Made by a program: the position numbers and the translations under genes
The notes under the pieces: model-generated
What the model saw: only the letters and a program-made list of their open reading frames with translations
What the model was told of the DNA's origin: nothing
The model's database searches: none
Assembly: GCF_011058215.1 (NCBI RefSeq)
Contig: NZ_JAALFG010000002.1
Coordinates: forward strand, 372,001 to 436,000
DNA: 64,000 nucleotides
Reading direction: 5' to 3'
Origin: Devosia aurantiaca
GTDB lineage: Bacteria; Pseudomonadota; Alphaproteobacteria; Rhizobiales; Devosiaceae
Shown here: piece by piece, positions 37,651 to 47,516 of the stretch
Position numbering within the stretch: position 1 is the stretch's first letter
Layout of the letters: each line of letters opens with the position of its first letter

Positions 37651-39054
37651 TCAGGCAACCTCAGCTGCCGCGGTCTTGAGGCCCCATGCCAAAAGCTCCT
37701 GCGCTTTTTCGGGGCTTGACCCTTCCACATAGCACCGCAACTCGGGCGCATTCCCGGACGCCCGGAAATGCACCATGTCGCCTTCTGCCGTCGTGACCTG
37801 CAGCCCGTCGATATTGGCCATCTTCTCGATGCCATACGGCGCAAAGAGCTTAGCTGCATAATCAGCGTTGTCCGTGAGACGGCTCAAAAACGCCGCGCTG
37901 CGGTCGCTTGGAACATTTTGCAGGCGATCGGACAGAGCATGCTGGAGAGGCAGTTCCGAAACGATCACGTCGAGAGCTTTGCCGTCGCGCGCCGCAAGCC
38001 CGAGCACCGCGAGGATCGGCAGAACGGCATCGCGCGTCGCCAATTCGGGCAAGGATGCTCCCGCCGCAACAACACCTTTGCCGATAAACGTGCCCCCATT
38101 GGCCTCAAAACCGACAACGGCGCTGTCGGCTCCGGACATGGCGGCCACGACATAAGGCGAGCCGACCCTGGTGCGGATCACCTGGGCAAACGAACCCGTG
38201 CGCTCGATGCCCGAATTGGACGTGACCGGCGTCACCACGGTCTCAGCGCCCAAAAAGCGCGCCGTCAAAAGACCCAGGACGTCGCCCCGCACGAAGGCGC
38301 CGCGCCCGTCCATCAGCAGCGGTCGGTCGCCATCGCCATCGGCGGACACGATCGCATCGAGCTGATGCTCGGCCAGCCAATGGGGCAGCGGCTCGAACAC
38401 AGCGTCGGAAAAGGCTTCGGTATCCACGGGCACGAAACCATCGATACGCCCGAGGCTCACCGTCTCGGCACCAAAATGGCGGAGCAGCGAATGGAGAAGA
38501 TCCCGCGCGACCGTCGAATGCTCGAACACACCGATCTTGAAGCCGCTGAGTTCGCCATCTGGCAAAAGGGCCTGATAACGCGCCACATAGCGCTCAAGCG
38601 CTGCCTGTGCCTCGTCCGCAATGTCGAACTCCCGATCGGCGACGGGCTGGTCCCGCAACGCTGCCAGGATGCCGGCTTCGTCATCCTTGCTGATCTCGCC
38701 GTCCGGCCGATAGAATTTGAGCCCATTGCGGTCAGCGGGAATGTGGCTGCCTGTGACCATGATGGAAGCACTGTCTGCTGCCATGGCGTGAAGCGCCAGC
38801 GCCGGTGTCGGCAGAGTGCCGCAATCGACCGGCTGCAAGCCTTCGGCGGCGATGGCAATCGCACAATCGCGAGCGATCGCGGGGCTCGACGGACGAAAGT
38901 CGCGGCCGATGAAAACCTTGCCACTGCCAAGCAGATCATGCTTTCGCAGATGCTCGATAAAGGCCCTTGTATATCGCCGCGCCGCTTGCCCCTCGAGCTC
39001 GACCGAAAGACCGCGCAACCCGCTAGTGCCGAATTTTAGACTATTGGCCGACAT
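37651..39054 (-). CDS. manB: Phosphomannomutase
   Basis: A four-domain phosphohexomutase (467 residues) that interconverts mannose-6-phosphate and mannose-1-phosphate, feeding ManC. The N-terminal KFGTSGLRG is diagnostic; the phosphoserine loop is VTGSHIPADRNG; the metal loop is SADGDGDRP; the sugar-binding loop is FEANGG; and the C-terminal phosphate-binding region is RASGNAPELR. A phosphoglucomutase activity cannot be excluded, but the setting favours mannose. Confidence 0.92.
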   Translation of the reverse strand: MSANSLKFGTSGLRGLSVELEGQAARRYTRAFIEHLRKHDLLGSGKVFIGRDFRPSSPAIARDCAIAIAAEGLQPVDCGTLPTPALALHAMAADSASIMVTGSHIPADRNGLKFYRPDGEISKDDEAGILAALRDQPVADREFDIADEAQAALERYVARYQALLPDGELSGFKIGVFEHSTVARDLLHSLLRHFGAETVSLGRIDGFVPVDTEAFSDAVFEPLPHWLAEHQLDAIVSADGDGDRPLLMDGRGAFVRGDVLGLLTARFLGAETVVTPVTSNSGIERTGSFAQVIRTRVGSPYVVAAMSGADSAVVGFEANGGTFIGKGVVAAGASLPELATRDAVLPILAVLGLAARDGKALDVIVSELPLQHALSDRLQNVPSDRSAAFLSRLTDNADYAAKLFAPYGIEKMANIDGLQVTTAEGDMVHFRASGNAPELRCYVEGSSPEKAQELLAWGLKTAAAEVA

Positions 39055-39072
39055 GGCACCCTCTTTTCGTGA

Positions 39073-39502
39073 TCAGTCTTCGCCCACCGGCCCGCTGCGG
39101 TGGCGCTTGATATCGGAGCGGATGGACTTGCCCAGGAGGCGCCGCTGCTGGAGGCCAGCGTCGGCCGCGTTGCGATGCGCGGCTTTGGCGGATACGCGCC
39201 TTCCTTCAGCAAAGCCACCAGGCGCGCCAGTGCCTCGGCGCGATTGAGCGGCTGGTCGCGGTGCGAATTGGAGGTGATGACGATCACCCCTCCTTGGTCA
39301 TCCGGCTACCCGCCAGAGCCGCCACCCGCCGCTTCATCGGCTCAGGAATGTTGGGGGAATTCCAAAGATCGAAGCGCAACTGCACGGCGCTCGCGACCTT
39401 GTTGACATTCTGCCCGCCCGGCCCCGAACCCCGCACGAAGCTTTCATCGATCTCAGAGGGATCGATGAACACAGTCCGCGTGATGAAAATCGGTTCTGCC
39501 AC
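39073..39502 (-). CDS. arfB: Peptidyl-tRNA hydrolase ArfB (two frameshifts in this sequence)
   Basis: A ribosome-rescue release-factor-like protein. The catalytic GGQ is in RGSGPGGQNVNKV near residues 22-34. The frame breaks in four C at 39287-39290 (joining RMTKEG to VIVITSNSHR) and again near 39150, where one added base yields the basic tail KQRRLLGKSIRSDIKRHR that enters the mRNA channel in this family. Corrected length is 143 residues with a stop at 39073. Its start touches an inverted-repeat element. Confidence 0.87.
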
Positions 39503-39504
39503 AG

Positions 39505-39624
39505 GACCCCCACCTACCCTCCCCTGAAGAAGGGGGAGGAACCTATCGTGCTAGTGGCACCACCCATCCACTCCCACCGGCACACTCCTCCCCCCTTCTA
39601 AAGGGGGAGGTTGGGTGGGGGTCT
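39505..39624. repeat. Long imperfect inverted repeat (hairpin-forming element)
   Basis: Two arms, about 39505-39540 and 39585-39624, are imperfect reverse complements built of C- and G-rich blocks around GAAG/CTTC. They flank a 44-base centre. Each arm itself can fold, as in REP-type palindromic units. It fills the gap between arfB and the small downstream gene and may act as a bidirectional transcription barrier or be a dispersed palindromic repeat. Confidence 0.7.
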
Positions 39625-39625
39625 T

Positions 39626-39850
39626 TCATCGCTTCCAGCGCCCGGTGAAGTACACTTCCTCATCATGGATGACGCGGCCCTTTTCGGTGGTCCGGAACTT
39701 GCCCGGACCGGCCTCTTCCACCCACTTCTTCTTCAGCATGCCGGCAAAGGTCTTTTCGCCGATATCCTTGAAGTCATCTGGGCCAAGGACATTGTCCTCG
39801 CCCAGATGATAGAGCGCCTTCATCTCGCGATTGGACGGACGTTGCGGCAT
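39626..39850 (-). CDS. Small conserved hypothetical protein (74 aa)
   Basis: A 74-residue soluble protein with a winged-helix-like pattern: a helix (NREMKALYHLG), a second helix (FAGMLKKKWVEE) and a strand pair (FRTTEKGRVIHDEE). Its ATG overlaps the thrS stop (TGATG), so it is translated after thrS. I do not recognise a named family, though the shape suggests a nucleic-acid-binding or regulatory fold. Confidence 0.65.
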   Translation of the reverse strand: MPQRPSNREMKALYHLGEDNVLGPDDFKDIGEKTFAGMLKKKWVEEAGPGKFRTTEKGRVIHDEEVYFTGRWKR

Positions 39851-41817
39851 CAAGCGGCCTTCTTGGCCGCGTCGCGAAGGTCCGGCGGGGTCGCTTCGGC
39901 CATCAGCGACACCAGCGCGTCCATGAAGGGCTGCACCTGCTGGCCTTCGGTGCCGAGACGGCGGACCGACACGGTGCCCTCCTCGGCCTCGCGCTTGCCG
40001 ACCACGAACATCAGCGGCACCTTGCCGACGGAATGCTCGCGCACCTTGTAGTTGATCTTCTCGTTGCGCGTATCGATCTCGGCGCGGATGCCGGCGTCGC
40101 GCAATTGGCGCACAAGCTTTTCCGCATACTCGTCCGCTTCCGAAACGATGGTCGCGACGACGACCTGCCGCGGCGCCAGCCAGAAGGGCAGTTTGCCCGA
40201 GCTGTTTTCGATGAGGATACCGATGAAGCGCTCGAAGCTGCCAAGCACCGCACGGTGCAGCATGATCGGATGGTGCTTGGCGCCGTCCGCGCCTACATAT
40301 TCCGCGCCCAGCCGCTCCGGCAGGTTCGGATCGACCTGCAGCGTTCCGCACTGCCAGTCGCGGCCGATCGCGTCGGTCAAAACGAATTCGAGCTTGGGGC
40401 CATAAAAGGCGCCTTCACCGGGGAAGATGGTATAATCGTAGCCGGCTGCCTTGCAGGCATTGCCGAGCGCGGCCTCGACCCGATCCCAGCTATCTTCCGA
40501 ACCGATGCGCTTTTCCGGGCGCGTCGAGAGCTTGATGCGCCAGTCGGTAAAACCCATGTCGGCATAAACATGCGCCAGAAAGTCGATGAACTTCTTGGTT
40601 TCAGCTTCGATCTGGTCTGCCGTGCAGAAGATATGAGCGTCGTCCTGAGTGAATCCGCGCACGCGCATGATGCCATGGAGGGCGCCCGACGGCTCATAGC
40701 GGTTGCAGGAGCCGAACTCGGCCATGCGTAGCGGCAGGTCGCGATAGGATTTGAGGCCATGGTTGAACACCTGCACGTGGCAGGGGCAGTTCATGGGTTT
40801 CAGCGCATTGACCGTTTTGGTCTTGGCATGTTCCTCGTCCACTTCGACGATAAACATGTTCTCCTGGTAATTGTCCCAGTGCCCCGAAGCTTCCCAGAGC
40901 TTGCGGCTGACGACCTGCGGCGTGTTCACCTCGACATAACCATCGGCGCGCTGCATGCGCCGCATATAGTCCTGCAGCGCAACATAGATACTCCAGCCAT
41001 TGGGGTGCCAGAACACCTGGCCAGGCGCCTCCTCCTGCATGTGGAAGAGGTCCATCTCGCGGCCCAGCTTGCGGTGGTCGCGCTTTTCGGCCTCTTCCAT
41101 CATGTAAAGATGCGCGTCGAGTTCTTCCTTGCTCGGGAAAGCCGTGCCGTAGATGCGGCTCAGCACTTCGCGATTGCTGTCGCCACGCCAATAGGCGCCG
41201 GCAACCTTGGTCAGCTTGAAAGCCTGGCCGACATCCTTGACGCTGCGCATATGGGGCCCGCGGCAGAGATCCTTCCACTGCCCCTGCGCATACATCTTGA
41301 TCGACTGGTCAGCCGGAATGGCGTCGACCAGCTCGACCTTGAAAGCCTCGCCCTTGGCTGCAAACCAGGCCTTGGCCTGGTCGCGGCTCCAAACTTCCTT
41401 GGTAAATGCCGCACCGCGATCGACAATTTCGCTCATCTTCTTTTCAATCGTGCGCAGCTCGTCTTCCGTGAACGGCCCGTCCGGACGGTAGAAGTCGTAG
41501 TAAAAGCCATTGTCGATCACCGGACCGATCGTCACCTGCGTATCGGGCCAAAGCTCCTGCACCGCTTCCGCCAGGACGTGCGCGGCATCGTGCCGGATCA
41601 GCTCAAGCACATCCTTGGAGCCGCTGTCGCGCGTCACGAACTCGATCTTGCCATCGGCGTCGAGCGCGTCCGAAAGATCGGACAAGACGCCGTTCCACTT
41701 CATCGCCACCGTCTTCTTGGCCAGCGACTTCGAGATTCCCTCCACGATCTCGGTGCCGGTAGTGCCGCGCGTATAGTCGCGAGCAGCACCATCGGGGAAC
41801 GTCACCTTGATCGACAT
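39850..41817 (-). CDS. thrS: Threonyl-tRNA synthetase
   Basis: A class II aminoacyl-tRNA synthetase of 655 residues. The TGS domain is at the N-terminus, the second additional (editing) domain follows with [12 protein letters not shown], and the catalytic core contains [11 protein letters not shown] (with a zinc cysteine), the motif 2 [19 protein letters not shown], and [10 protein letters not shown]. The anticodon-binding domain lies at the C-terminus ([19 protein letters not shown]). Length is normal. It is followed by a coupled 74-residue gene. Confidence 0.97.
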   Translation of the reverse strand: MSIKVTFPDGAARDYTRGTTGTEIVEGISKSLAKKTVAMKWNGVLSDLSDALDADGKIEFVTRDSGSKDVLELIRHDAAHVLAEAVQELWPDTQVTIGPVIDNGFYYDFYRPDGPFTEDELRTIEKKMSEIVDRGAAFTKEVWSRDQAKAWFAAKGEAFKVELVDAIPADQSIKMYAQGQWKDLCRGPHMRSVKDVGQAFKLTKVAGAYWRGDSNREVLSRIYGTAFPSKEELDAHLYMMEEAEKRDHRKLGREMDLFHMQEEAPGQVFWHPNGWSIYVALQDYMRRMQRADGYVEVNTPQVVSRKLWEASGHWDNYQENMFIVEVDEEHAKTKTVNALKPMNCPCHVQVFNHGLKSYRDLPLRMAEFGSCNRYEPSGALHGIMRVRGFTQDDAHIFCTADQIEAETKKFIDFLAHVYADMGFTDWRIKLSTRPEKRIGSEDSWDRVEAALGNACKAAGYDYTIFPGEGAFYGPKLEFVLTDAIGRDWQCGTLQVDPNLPERLGAEYVGADGAKHHPIMLHRAVLGSFERFIGILIENSSGKLPFWLAPRQVVVATIVSEADEYAEKLVRQLRDAGIRAEIDTRNEKINYKVREHSVGKVPLMFVVGKREAEEGTVSVRRLGTEGQQVQPFMDALVSLMAEATPPDLRDAAKKAA

Positions 41818-41968
41818 TTTGGAAACTCCAGAAAAGCTAAAGAGCTATGAGGCGGCCTGAATAGCATGATTTACATTCCATGCCAGCCCGAAGCCATGCG
41901 GGCATAAGAGTAGACCTCATGGTGAGGTGCAGAGCGTCAGCGCAGCCTCGAACCACGAGGTCGTGGCA

Positions 41969-42280
41969 CTAAGCCCACCGCCCATATCCCCACGGCCGCC
42001 ACCATCTGCCCGCATCCGGCAGCACTTCCGGCACCGGATCATAGCCATGCGTGCCGCCCGGCCGGCAGCGCACGACGCGCGCCAGTCCCATCCAGCCGCC
42101 AGGCCAGAACCCAAACCGCCAGATGGCGTCGCGCGTGAATTCCGAGCAACTGGGCGCGTGCCGGCAGGTCCGCCCCATGAACATCGACAGCGAGTAGCGA
42201 TAGCCCGTGATCAACACGACGGCGACGGACTTGAACGGCAGGTCAACCGCACGCCAGAAAAGATCGATGACTCTTTGCAT
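41969..42280 (-). CDS. yidD: Membrane protein insertion efficiency factor YidD
   Basis: A 103-residue YidD protein. It has the family sequence LITGYRYSLSMFMGRTCRHAPSCSEFTRDAI and the GGTHGYDPVPE region, with the conserved cysteines at CRHAPSC and in VRCRPGG. An amphipathic N-terminus associates with the inner membrane, where it assists YidC. The start overlaps the stop of the IscU-like gene (TGATG). The tail is slightly longer than usual. Confidence 0.92.
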   Translation of the reverse strand: MQRVIDLFWRAVDLPFKSVAVVLITGYRYSLSMFMGRTCRHAPSCSEFTRDAIWRFGFWPGGWMGLARVVRCRPGGTHGYDPVPEVLPDAGRWWRPWGYGRWA

Positions 42281-42731
42281 CAGCCCGCCGTCGCAACTTC
42301 CTGCTGCGACTCGATCTTTTCCAGCGCGGCAGCCACGGCATCGAAGACGAGCATGGTCGACATGTGTCGATTGGGATAGCCCCGCACCGGCTCGAGATAT
42401 TTGAGATCATCCCACCTGCCCGTCGGCGGCACACCATCGCCCTTGAGCATCGCCTGCATGGCGTCGCGAACCTCGACGAACTCGGCGACCGGCGTTCCGA
42501 CGATCTGCTGCGCCACGATCGCCGCCGAGGTCTGCCCCAGTGCACAGGCCGAAACATCGTGCCCATAGGCGGTGATGATCCCGCCGCGAACGACCACATC
42601 GACCTCGATCAGCGACCCACAGACCCGGCTGACCTTGCGCGCACTCGCGTCCGGCGCCGCAAGCCGCCCCGGCTGGGGGCATTTCCCGCCAGATCCAGGA
42701 TCTTCTCGGAATAGAGATCGCTTAGCTCCAT
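42280..42731 (-). CDS. Iron-sulfur cluster scaffold (IscU/NifU N-terminal like; frameshifted in this sequence)
   Basis: A scaffold-type protein of 150 residues after repair. The N-terminus reads MELSDLYSEKILDLAGN; the frame breaks in five G at 42675-42679 (plus strand) and one added base joins it to QPGRLAAPDASARKVSRVCGSLIEVDV. Ligand cysteines are visible in RVCGSLIEV and DVSACALGQ, but the third, expected near the C-terminus, is not obvious. It is coupled to yidD. Related proteins in alphaproteobacteria accompany yidD and folE and may be degenerate scaffolds. Confidence 0.78.
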
Positions 42732-42879
42732 GGCGCCGACAATTCTGTTTCTTGTTCCGCAACTGCTCCGCTCATATATAGGAGCTCTCGTTTCTGCTGT
42801 CAGGGTAAGACCCCGTCGAAGATCCAGCGCGCCATTCGTCGCGTAGTGAGTACCGGTTGCAGGCAAGGAGCTTGACCGA

Positions 42880-43497
42880 ATGGACGCCCGAGTGAACGCC
42901 CCCAAATCGATTACGCCCGCCAACGATCCAGCGCCCCGCCCGACCCGCGAGGAGGCCGAGGCCGCGGTGCGCACCCTGATTGCCTGGGCCGGCGATGATC
43001 CGCGCCGCGAGGGCCTGCTCGACACCCCTGCCCGCGTCACCAAGGCCTATGGCGAACTCTTTGCCGGCTACGATCTCAGCGCCAAGGACGTCCTTTCCAA
43101 GACCTTCAAGGAAGTCGGCGGCTATGACGATCTCGTCCTCGTTAAGGGCATTCCCTTCTACGCCCATTGCGAGCACCACATGGTGCCCTTCTTCGGCAAG
43201 GCCCACATCGCCTACCTCCCGCATGACGGCGTAGTTGGGCTTTCCAAGCTCGCCCGCCTCGTCGAAGTCTATGCCCGGCGCCTCCAGACGCAGGAAACCA
43301 TGACCGCGCAGATCATCGACGCCATCAACGAAAACCTCGGGCCGCGCGGCGCTGCCGTCATGCTCGAAGCCGAGCATATGTGCATGACCATGCGCGGCGT
43401 GCGCGCCCACGACGTCAAGACCGTTACCCACCGCTTCACCGGCGTCTTCGCCGAAGACCGCGTCGAGCAGGACCGCTTCTTCGCCATGGTGCGCTGA
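42880..43497 (+). CDS. folE: GTP cyclohydrolase I
   Basis: A 205-residue enzyme that opens GTP for folate synthesis. The zinc ligands are in [12 protein letters not shown] and in the later [22 protein letters not shown] at the N-terminus and the terminal FMALVR-like FFAMVR are typical. It lies divergent from the IscU-like gene and is followed seven bases later by hisI on the same strand, an arrangement common in this order. Confidence 0.96.
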   Translation: MDARVNAPKSITPANDPAPRPTREEAEAAVRTLIAWAGDDPRREGLLDTPARVTKAYGELFAGYDLSAKDVLSKTFKEVGGYDDLVLVKGIPFYAHCEHHMVPFFGKAHIAYLPHDGVVGLSKLARLVEVYARRLQTQETMTAQIIDAINENLGPRGAAVMLEAEHMCMTMRGVRAHDVKTVTHRFTGVFAEDRVEQDRFFAMVR

Positions 43498-43504
43498 CGC
43501 TTCC

Positions 43505-43957
43505 ATGACCATCGCCTTCACCGATCCCACATCGCTCGACCACGCGGCGCTCGAAGAAGGCACCGCCTTCGCTCCGCGCTTCGATGCCAACGGCCTCATC
43601 ACCGTGGTCACCGTCGAAGCCGGCAGCAACGACGTGCTGATGGTCGCCCATATGAACGGCGAAACTCTCTCGCTGACGCTCGAGACCGGCATCGCGCACT
43701 ACTGGTCCCGCTCCCGCCAGTCGATCTGGAAAAAGGGCGAAACCTCCGGCGAGCTGCAGGAAGTGGTCGAGCTCCGCACCGATTGCGACCAGGATTGTCT
43801 AGTGATGACCGTGCGTCAGACCGGCCGCGGCGCCGCCTGCCACACCGGCCGCAAGAGCTGCTTTTACCGCCGCGTTACCGTCGACGCGGGCGAAGCCAGG
43901 CTCGAAGACACCGGCCTGCCCCGCCTCTTTGATCCCAAAGCCGTCTACGGCTCCTGA
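43505..43957 (+). CDS. hisI: Phosphoribosyl-AMP cyclohydrolase
   Basis: Third step of histidine biosynthesis, hydrolysing phosphoribosyl-AMP. The 150-residue protein has [18 protein letters not shown], the metal-binding DCDQDCLVM and the [15 protein letters not shown] end. No HisE domain is fused. It begins seven bases after folE and ends with a 13-base overlap of the convergent rhomboid gene. Confidence 0.96.
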   Translation: MTIAFTDPTSLDHAALEEGTAFAPRFDANGLITVVTVEAGSNDVLMVAHMNGETLSLTLETGIAHYWSRSRQSIWKKGETSGELQEVVELRTDCDQDCLVMTVRQTGRGAACHTGRKSCFYRRVTVDAGEARLEDTGLPRLFDPKAVYGS

Positions 43958-44685
43958 CGCCGTTCAAAGATCGGCACCAGGAAAAAGCCCGCGGCAAAGC
44001 CGCCAAGATGCGCCTGCCAGGCGACATTGATCGCCGCGCCGGTGATCATGGGGATCAAAGGCACCGCCGCGTTGAGTAAGAGCCAGATCAGCGCGAACCA
44101 GCGCGACGAGGGATGCACGAACACTTCCCTGATGCTGGCAAGCCGCCGCCCCAAAACCACCGGCTGCCCGGTTTCGGGATGGCGGGCCACGACCACCGGC
44201 TGGAAGATGAAGCGGATCGCCGCCCCCGTCAGCCCCGCGACCCCGCCCGAGGCGCCGATCAGGTAGACACCGTCATAAAGCGTCGTCACCGCGAAAAAGC
44301 CCGCCCCCGCGATCGAAGACACCGCAAAGATCGCCAGCATCGGCCCTGCCCCATAGCGGCGGGTCAGCGGCGTCGCAAAGATCACGAGCCACGCGACGTT
44401 GATCAGCAGGTGATCCCATCCGCCATGCAGAAGCGCATGCGTCACCGGCGACCAGATCAGCGGCAGGGCATAGCTGATGTCCTCCCCCGCCAGCACGAAG
44501 CGATAGGGTTGGAACGCGAACCAGTAGAGGAGCTCGATCAGACCCTCTTCGTTAAGAACAAGGGTTGATGCCAGGTGAATCAACACCATCAGCCCCGCAA
44601 GGCCGGTGACCGCCGCGGGCAGGAGAAACACCGGCTCATGCGCCGGAGGCTGCGGCGGCGTCGGCGTTTGCGCTTCTTCACTCAT
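43945..44685 (-). CDS. Rhomboid family intramembrane serine protease
   Basis: A polytopic membrane protease of 246 residues with a proline-rich cytosolic N-terminus. Six or seven hydrophobic helices are visible. The catalytic serine is in GASGGVAGL and the histidine in [12 protein letters not shown]; the [18 protein letters not shown] segment is the conserved H-x-N loop region. The start at 44685 is preferred over the ATG five codons upstream. It is divergent from a PAS gene, and a CtrA-type box lies between them. Confidence 0.92.
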   Translation of the reverse strand: MSEEAQTPTPPQPPAHEPVFLLPAAVTGLAGLMVLIHLASTLVLNEEGLIELLYWFAFQPYRFVLAGEDISYALPLIWSPVTHALLHGGWDHLLINVAWLVIFATPLTRRYGAGPMLAIFAVSSIAGAGFFAVTTLYDGVYLIGASGGVAGLTGAAIRFIFQPVVVARHPETGQPVVLGRRLASIREVFVHPSSRWFALIWLLLNAAVPLIPMITGAAINVAWQAHLGGFAAGFFLVPIFERRQEP

Positions 44686-44758
44686 GCGTAATGTCCTCAA
44701 ACGGCGGCGCTGCGGGCTTTGGCGTTAACTTGTCCACAAATCGCCACAGGCGTTAACC

Positions 44759-44773
44759 TTAACTATTCTTTAA
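44759..44773. promoter_or_regulatory. CtrA box TTAA-N7-TTAA
   Basis: The exact 15-base pattern TTAACTATTCTTTAA matches the full CtrA recognition site. It lies in the gap between the divergent rhomboid gene (start 44685) and the PAS protein gene (start 44864), so one or both may be under cell-cycle control. Confidence 0.6.
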
Positions 44774-44863
44774 GCGGGCTTTCCGTCCCGCCTTTTGCGA
44801 TTGTCACTGCGTCGCGGGCGGACCTCAGGGGAGGTCTCCGGATCACCAAAAGCGGACTTACCC

Positions 44864-45520
44864 ATGCAGATGCCGAGCACCAAGACGCTCTACACCTATT
44901 GGAACACGATTCGGGGTTCCCGCAGCGCGCCCGATCGCCGCGACATCGACCCGACCCGCATTCGTGAAGCGCTTGCGAACACCTTTATCCTCGAGCTCGA
45001 CGATGCCGACAAGTTCAGCTTCCGTCTGGCAGGGTCGCACCTTTGCACCGCCTATTGCCGCGAGCTCAAGGGCCGCTCTTTTTCCGCGCTCTGGCATGAC
45101 CGCGACAGCGACGCCATCGAGACGCTGATCCGCGCCGTCACCGAAGATCATGCCGTCGCGCTCGTGACCTTCCAGGGCACCACTGCCCTCCACACCAAGG
45201 TCAGCTTCGAAACCATCCTGATGCCGCTTCGGCACAATGGCTCGACCCATACCCGCGTCCTCGGCTCCATGTCGGCGCTCGACGAGCCCTATTGGCTGGG
45301 TGTCCAGCCGGTGATCGAACAGCGCATCACCGGGTTGCGGCTGATCTGGCCGGACGAGATCGCGGCCGAAGACAACGTGCGCGAAGTGGTTTCCAGCGTC
45401 GTCAACGACGTTGCCTTCGCCCATGGCGGCGGCGCGCCCATGGCCCTCCCGACCACAGTTTTCGGTCGCTCGGCCCGCCGATATGCCCATCTTGCCGTCA
45501 TTGATGGTGGACGAACCTAA
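44864..45520 (+). CDS. PAS domain-containing protein (PAS_5 type)
   Basis: A 218-residue cytosolic protein of the alphaproteobacterial PAS_5 family, read from ATG 44864. It shows the family pattern LYTYWNTIRGSRSAPDRRDIDPTRI and FSFRLAGSHLCTAYCRELKGRSF. There is no output domain. The function is unknown, though family members are often linked to cell-cycle or surface regulation, and here a CtrA box lies upstream. A PilZ gene follows on the same strand about 110 bases later. Confidence 0.82.
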   Translation: MQMPSTKTLYTYWNTIRGSRSAPDRRDIDPTRIREALANTFILELDDADKFSFRLAGSHLCTAYCRELKGRSFSALWHDRDSDAIETLIRAVTEDHAVALVTFQGTTALHTKVSFETILMPLRHNGSTHTRVLGSMSALDEPYWLGVQPVIEQRITGLRLIWPDEIAAEDNVREVVSSVVNDVAFAHGGGAPMALPTTVFGRSARRYAHLAVIDGGRT

Positions 45521-45632
45521 AACTTTCGGGCGGAGCTTTTGGGGCGCTTTGCAAGACCTGTTCTCACTATGTATTAACCAAAACCCTGTAACGTCGCTGT
45601 AAGTTTTTGCAGGGCGTGGAACAGGTTGACGC

Positions 45633-46265
45633 ATGCTGAGTGACGATATCGCCGCGCCCCTCAACTCTGCCTTCTCGCTGAGCCCGGCGAGCGAACGTCG
45701 CTTCCAGCGCGTCAACGTCTCCATTCTCGGCCGCTACATGCTGGCCGATCGCCGCGAATTCCCCTGCCAAGTCCTGTCCATGTCGCCCGGCGACGCGCTG
45801 GTCATTGCCCCGGTCGCCGGCATTGTGGGCGAAAAGGTCATCGCCTATCTCGACCATCTCGGCCGCATCGAGGGCACGATTTTGAGCCAGGTTGAAGGCG
45901 GCTTCCTCATGGATATCGCCGCTTCCGCCCGCAAGCGCGACAAGATGGCGGCGCAGCTCACCTGGCTCGCCAACAAGGATCTGCTCAACCTGCCCGAGGA
46001 TCGCCGCCACGAACGCGTCGTCCCGGACATTCGTCACTCCACCGTCGTGCTCGACGATGGCCGCCGCTACAATTGCAAGATCATCGATATTTCGCTTTCC
46101 GGCGCCGCCGTCGAGCTCGATGTCCGCCCGGCCATGGGCACGCCGATCACCCTAGGTCGCATGCGCGCCCGCGTGGTTCGTCACTTCCAGAATGGCGTCG
46201 CCGTCGAGTTCGCTTCGGCCCAGGAAATGCTGACCGTGGTGCAGCAAAACCTGCGCATGAACTAG
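45633..46265 (+). CDS. Tandem PilZ domain protein
   Basis: A 210-residue protein with two PilZ-like domains, the c-di-GMP receptor fold. The first opens with RRFQRVNVSILGRYM and has a degenerate second motif (SMSPGDALV). The second has both ligand motifs: RRHERVVPDI near 128-137 and DISLSGAAVELD near 152-163. Probably only the second domain binds c-di-GMP. Typical roles are motility or polysaccharide control. It is separate from its neighbours. Confidence 0.87.
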   Translation: MLSDDIAAPLNSAFSLSPASERRFQRVNVSILGRYMLADRREFPCQVLSMSPGDALVIAPVAGIVGEKVIAYLDHLGRIEGTILSQVEGGFLMDIAASARKRDKMAAQLTWLANKDLLNLPEDRRHERVVPDIRHSTVVLDDGRRYNCKIIDISLSGAAVELDVRPAMGTPITLGRMRARVVRHFQNGVAVEFASAQEMLTVVQQNLRMN

Positions 46266-46388
46266 CCAGACCGGCGTGGTAAACGCCGCCTGAAAACACT
46301 TGATACAATTCGCATAAAACTTGGCGCTTAGTTTTCCGAACCGCCTAAGCCGCGCCGCCTAACGTGGTCTCCATCAGGGAGACGACGA

Positions 46389-47010
46389 ATGGCAATCAAC
46401 AAGAACTGGCTGGCGGCGATGGTGTGCAGCGCGCTTCTGGCGCTCGCGGCCCCGGCCACGGCAAACGACTTCACCAACGTCGCCTATATCCAGATGCCGA
46501 AACGCCGACCTCCATCCCCGTCGGCCATCTCGAATTCTGCAAGTCCCGTCCGGCAGAATGCCAGCGCAACGATAAGGTCGTCCCGGCAACGGCGCTCGAC
46601 GACACCACCTGGCAGCAGCTGGTCTCGATCAACGCCTACTACAACCAGACCATCGTCCCCGTCACCGACGAGCAGCTCTACCAGACGGCCGAATTCTGGA
46701 CCTACCCGAACGGCTACGGCGATTGCGAAGATTTTGCACTGATCAAGCGCCGCGACCTGATCGCTGCCGGCTGGCACCCTCCACCCTGATGATCGCCGTG
46801 GTCAAGGAAGCCAATGGCAATGGCCATGCCGTCCTGATCGCCCGCACCGACCGCGGCGACCTCGTTCTCGACAACCAGGTTGGCTCGATCGATCTGTGGA
46901 GTGACACGCCCTACAAGTTCATCAAGCGCCAGTCGCAGTCCGACGCCGGCCAGTGGGTCGACATGCTCGACAGCCGCGACACCGTGGTCGCCACCGCCAG
47001 CACCAACTGA
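46389..47010 (+). CDS. Bacterial transglutaminase-like cysteine proteinase, BTLCP/DUF920 (two frameshifts in this sequence)
   Basis: A periplasmic papain-like cysteine peptidase family protein, 207 residues after repair. Residues 1-25 are a signal peptide. The catalytic cysteine is in NGYGDCEDFAL, the histidine in GNGHAVLIA and the aspartate in LVLDNQVGS. The frame is lost near 46496 (joining YIQM to AETPTSIPVGHLEFC) and in three C at 46777-46779 (joining AAGWHP to STLMIAVV). Both are repaired by one added base. Related LapG proteases cleave surface adhesins; a direct link is not shown here. Confidence 0.85.
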
Positions 47011-47051
47011 CCAGTTCCGGACCCCGCCCCTGATAGGGGTCTGAAGAGCAA

Positions 47052-47078
47052 GGCCGGCCTGCGAAAGCAGCGCCGGCC
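47052..47078. terminator. GC-rich hairpin between convergent genes
   Basis: GGCCGGC at 47052-47058 pairs with GCCGGCC at 47072-47078, with inner TGC/GCA pairing around a GAAA tetraloop. No clear U-tract. It lies between the BTLCP gene and the convergent small membrane protein and probably limits read-through. Confidence 0.4.
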
Positions 47079-47085
47079 GCGCTAT

Positions 47086-47406
47086 TTAGAGCGGCAGCGA
47101 TACATAAAGGCTCAAGAACAAAAGACCGGTGATGAAGGCCCAGCCAAAAGCGACAACGGCCGAGATCAAGACCGACGTCATCGATAGCGTGCCATCTTTT
47201 TCCTGGCGCCAGCCGACCTGCAGCATGATGTAGGGCCCGCACACAAAGCTCATCACCAGGTGCCCAAAGGCGCCCAGCGTTGTCTTGCCGTCCAGCCGCA
47301 GCATCGCCTGCTGCTTGGTGCGCCACTGGTAAAAGTGCGTCCCCGCGCCCGAAAGACACAGACCCACGCCGATCAAGAACGCCGCCAACAGCAATTCCTT
47401 GCTCAT
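47086..47406 (-). CDS. Small conserved membrane protein (106 aa)
   Basis: A 106-residue protein with three hydrophobic segments (about residues 4-24, 48-66 and 79-103) separated by short basic loops. The start at 47406 follows GAGGGA and is preferred over the in-frame ATG at 47439. No family recognised with confidence. It is divergent from the next unknown membrane-anchored protein, with a near-CtrA box between them. Confidence 0.65.
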   Translation of the reverse strand: MSKELLLAAFLIGVGLCLSGAGTHFYQWRTKQQAMLRLDGKTTLGAFGHLVMSFVCGPYIMLQVGWRQEKDGTLSMTSVLISAVVAFGWAFITGLLFLSLYVSLPL

Positions 47407-47443
47407 GATCAATCCCTCGCCAGCCGTAGCCCGACCCAAACTC

Positions 47444-47458
47444 TTTACGATTTGTTAA
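47444..47458. promoter_or_regulatory. Near-consensus CtrA box
   Basis: TTTACGATTTGTTAA differs by one base from TTAA-N7-TTAA. It lies between two divergent genes for membrane proteins of unknown function. Confidence 0.35.
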
Positions 47459-47516
47459 GCATATTGGCTGCCCTAATGGCTGTCATCCCCGCGAACAAAG
47501 CTTGGTTAATTCGGTC

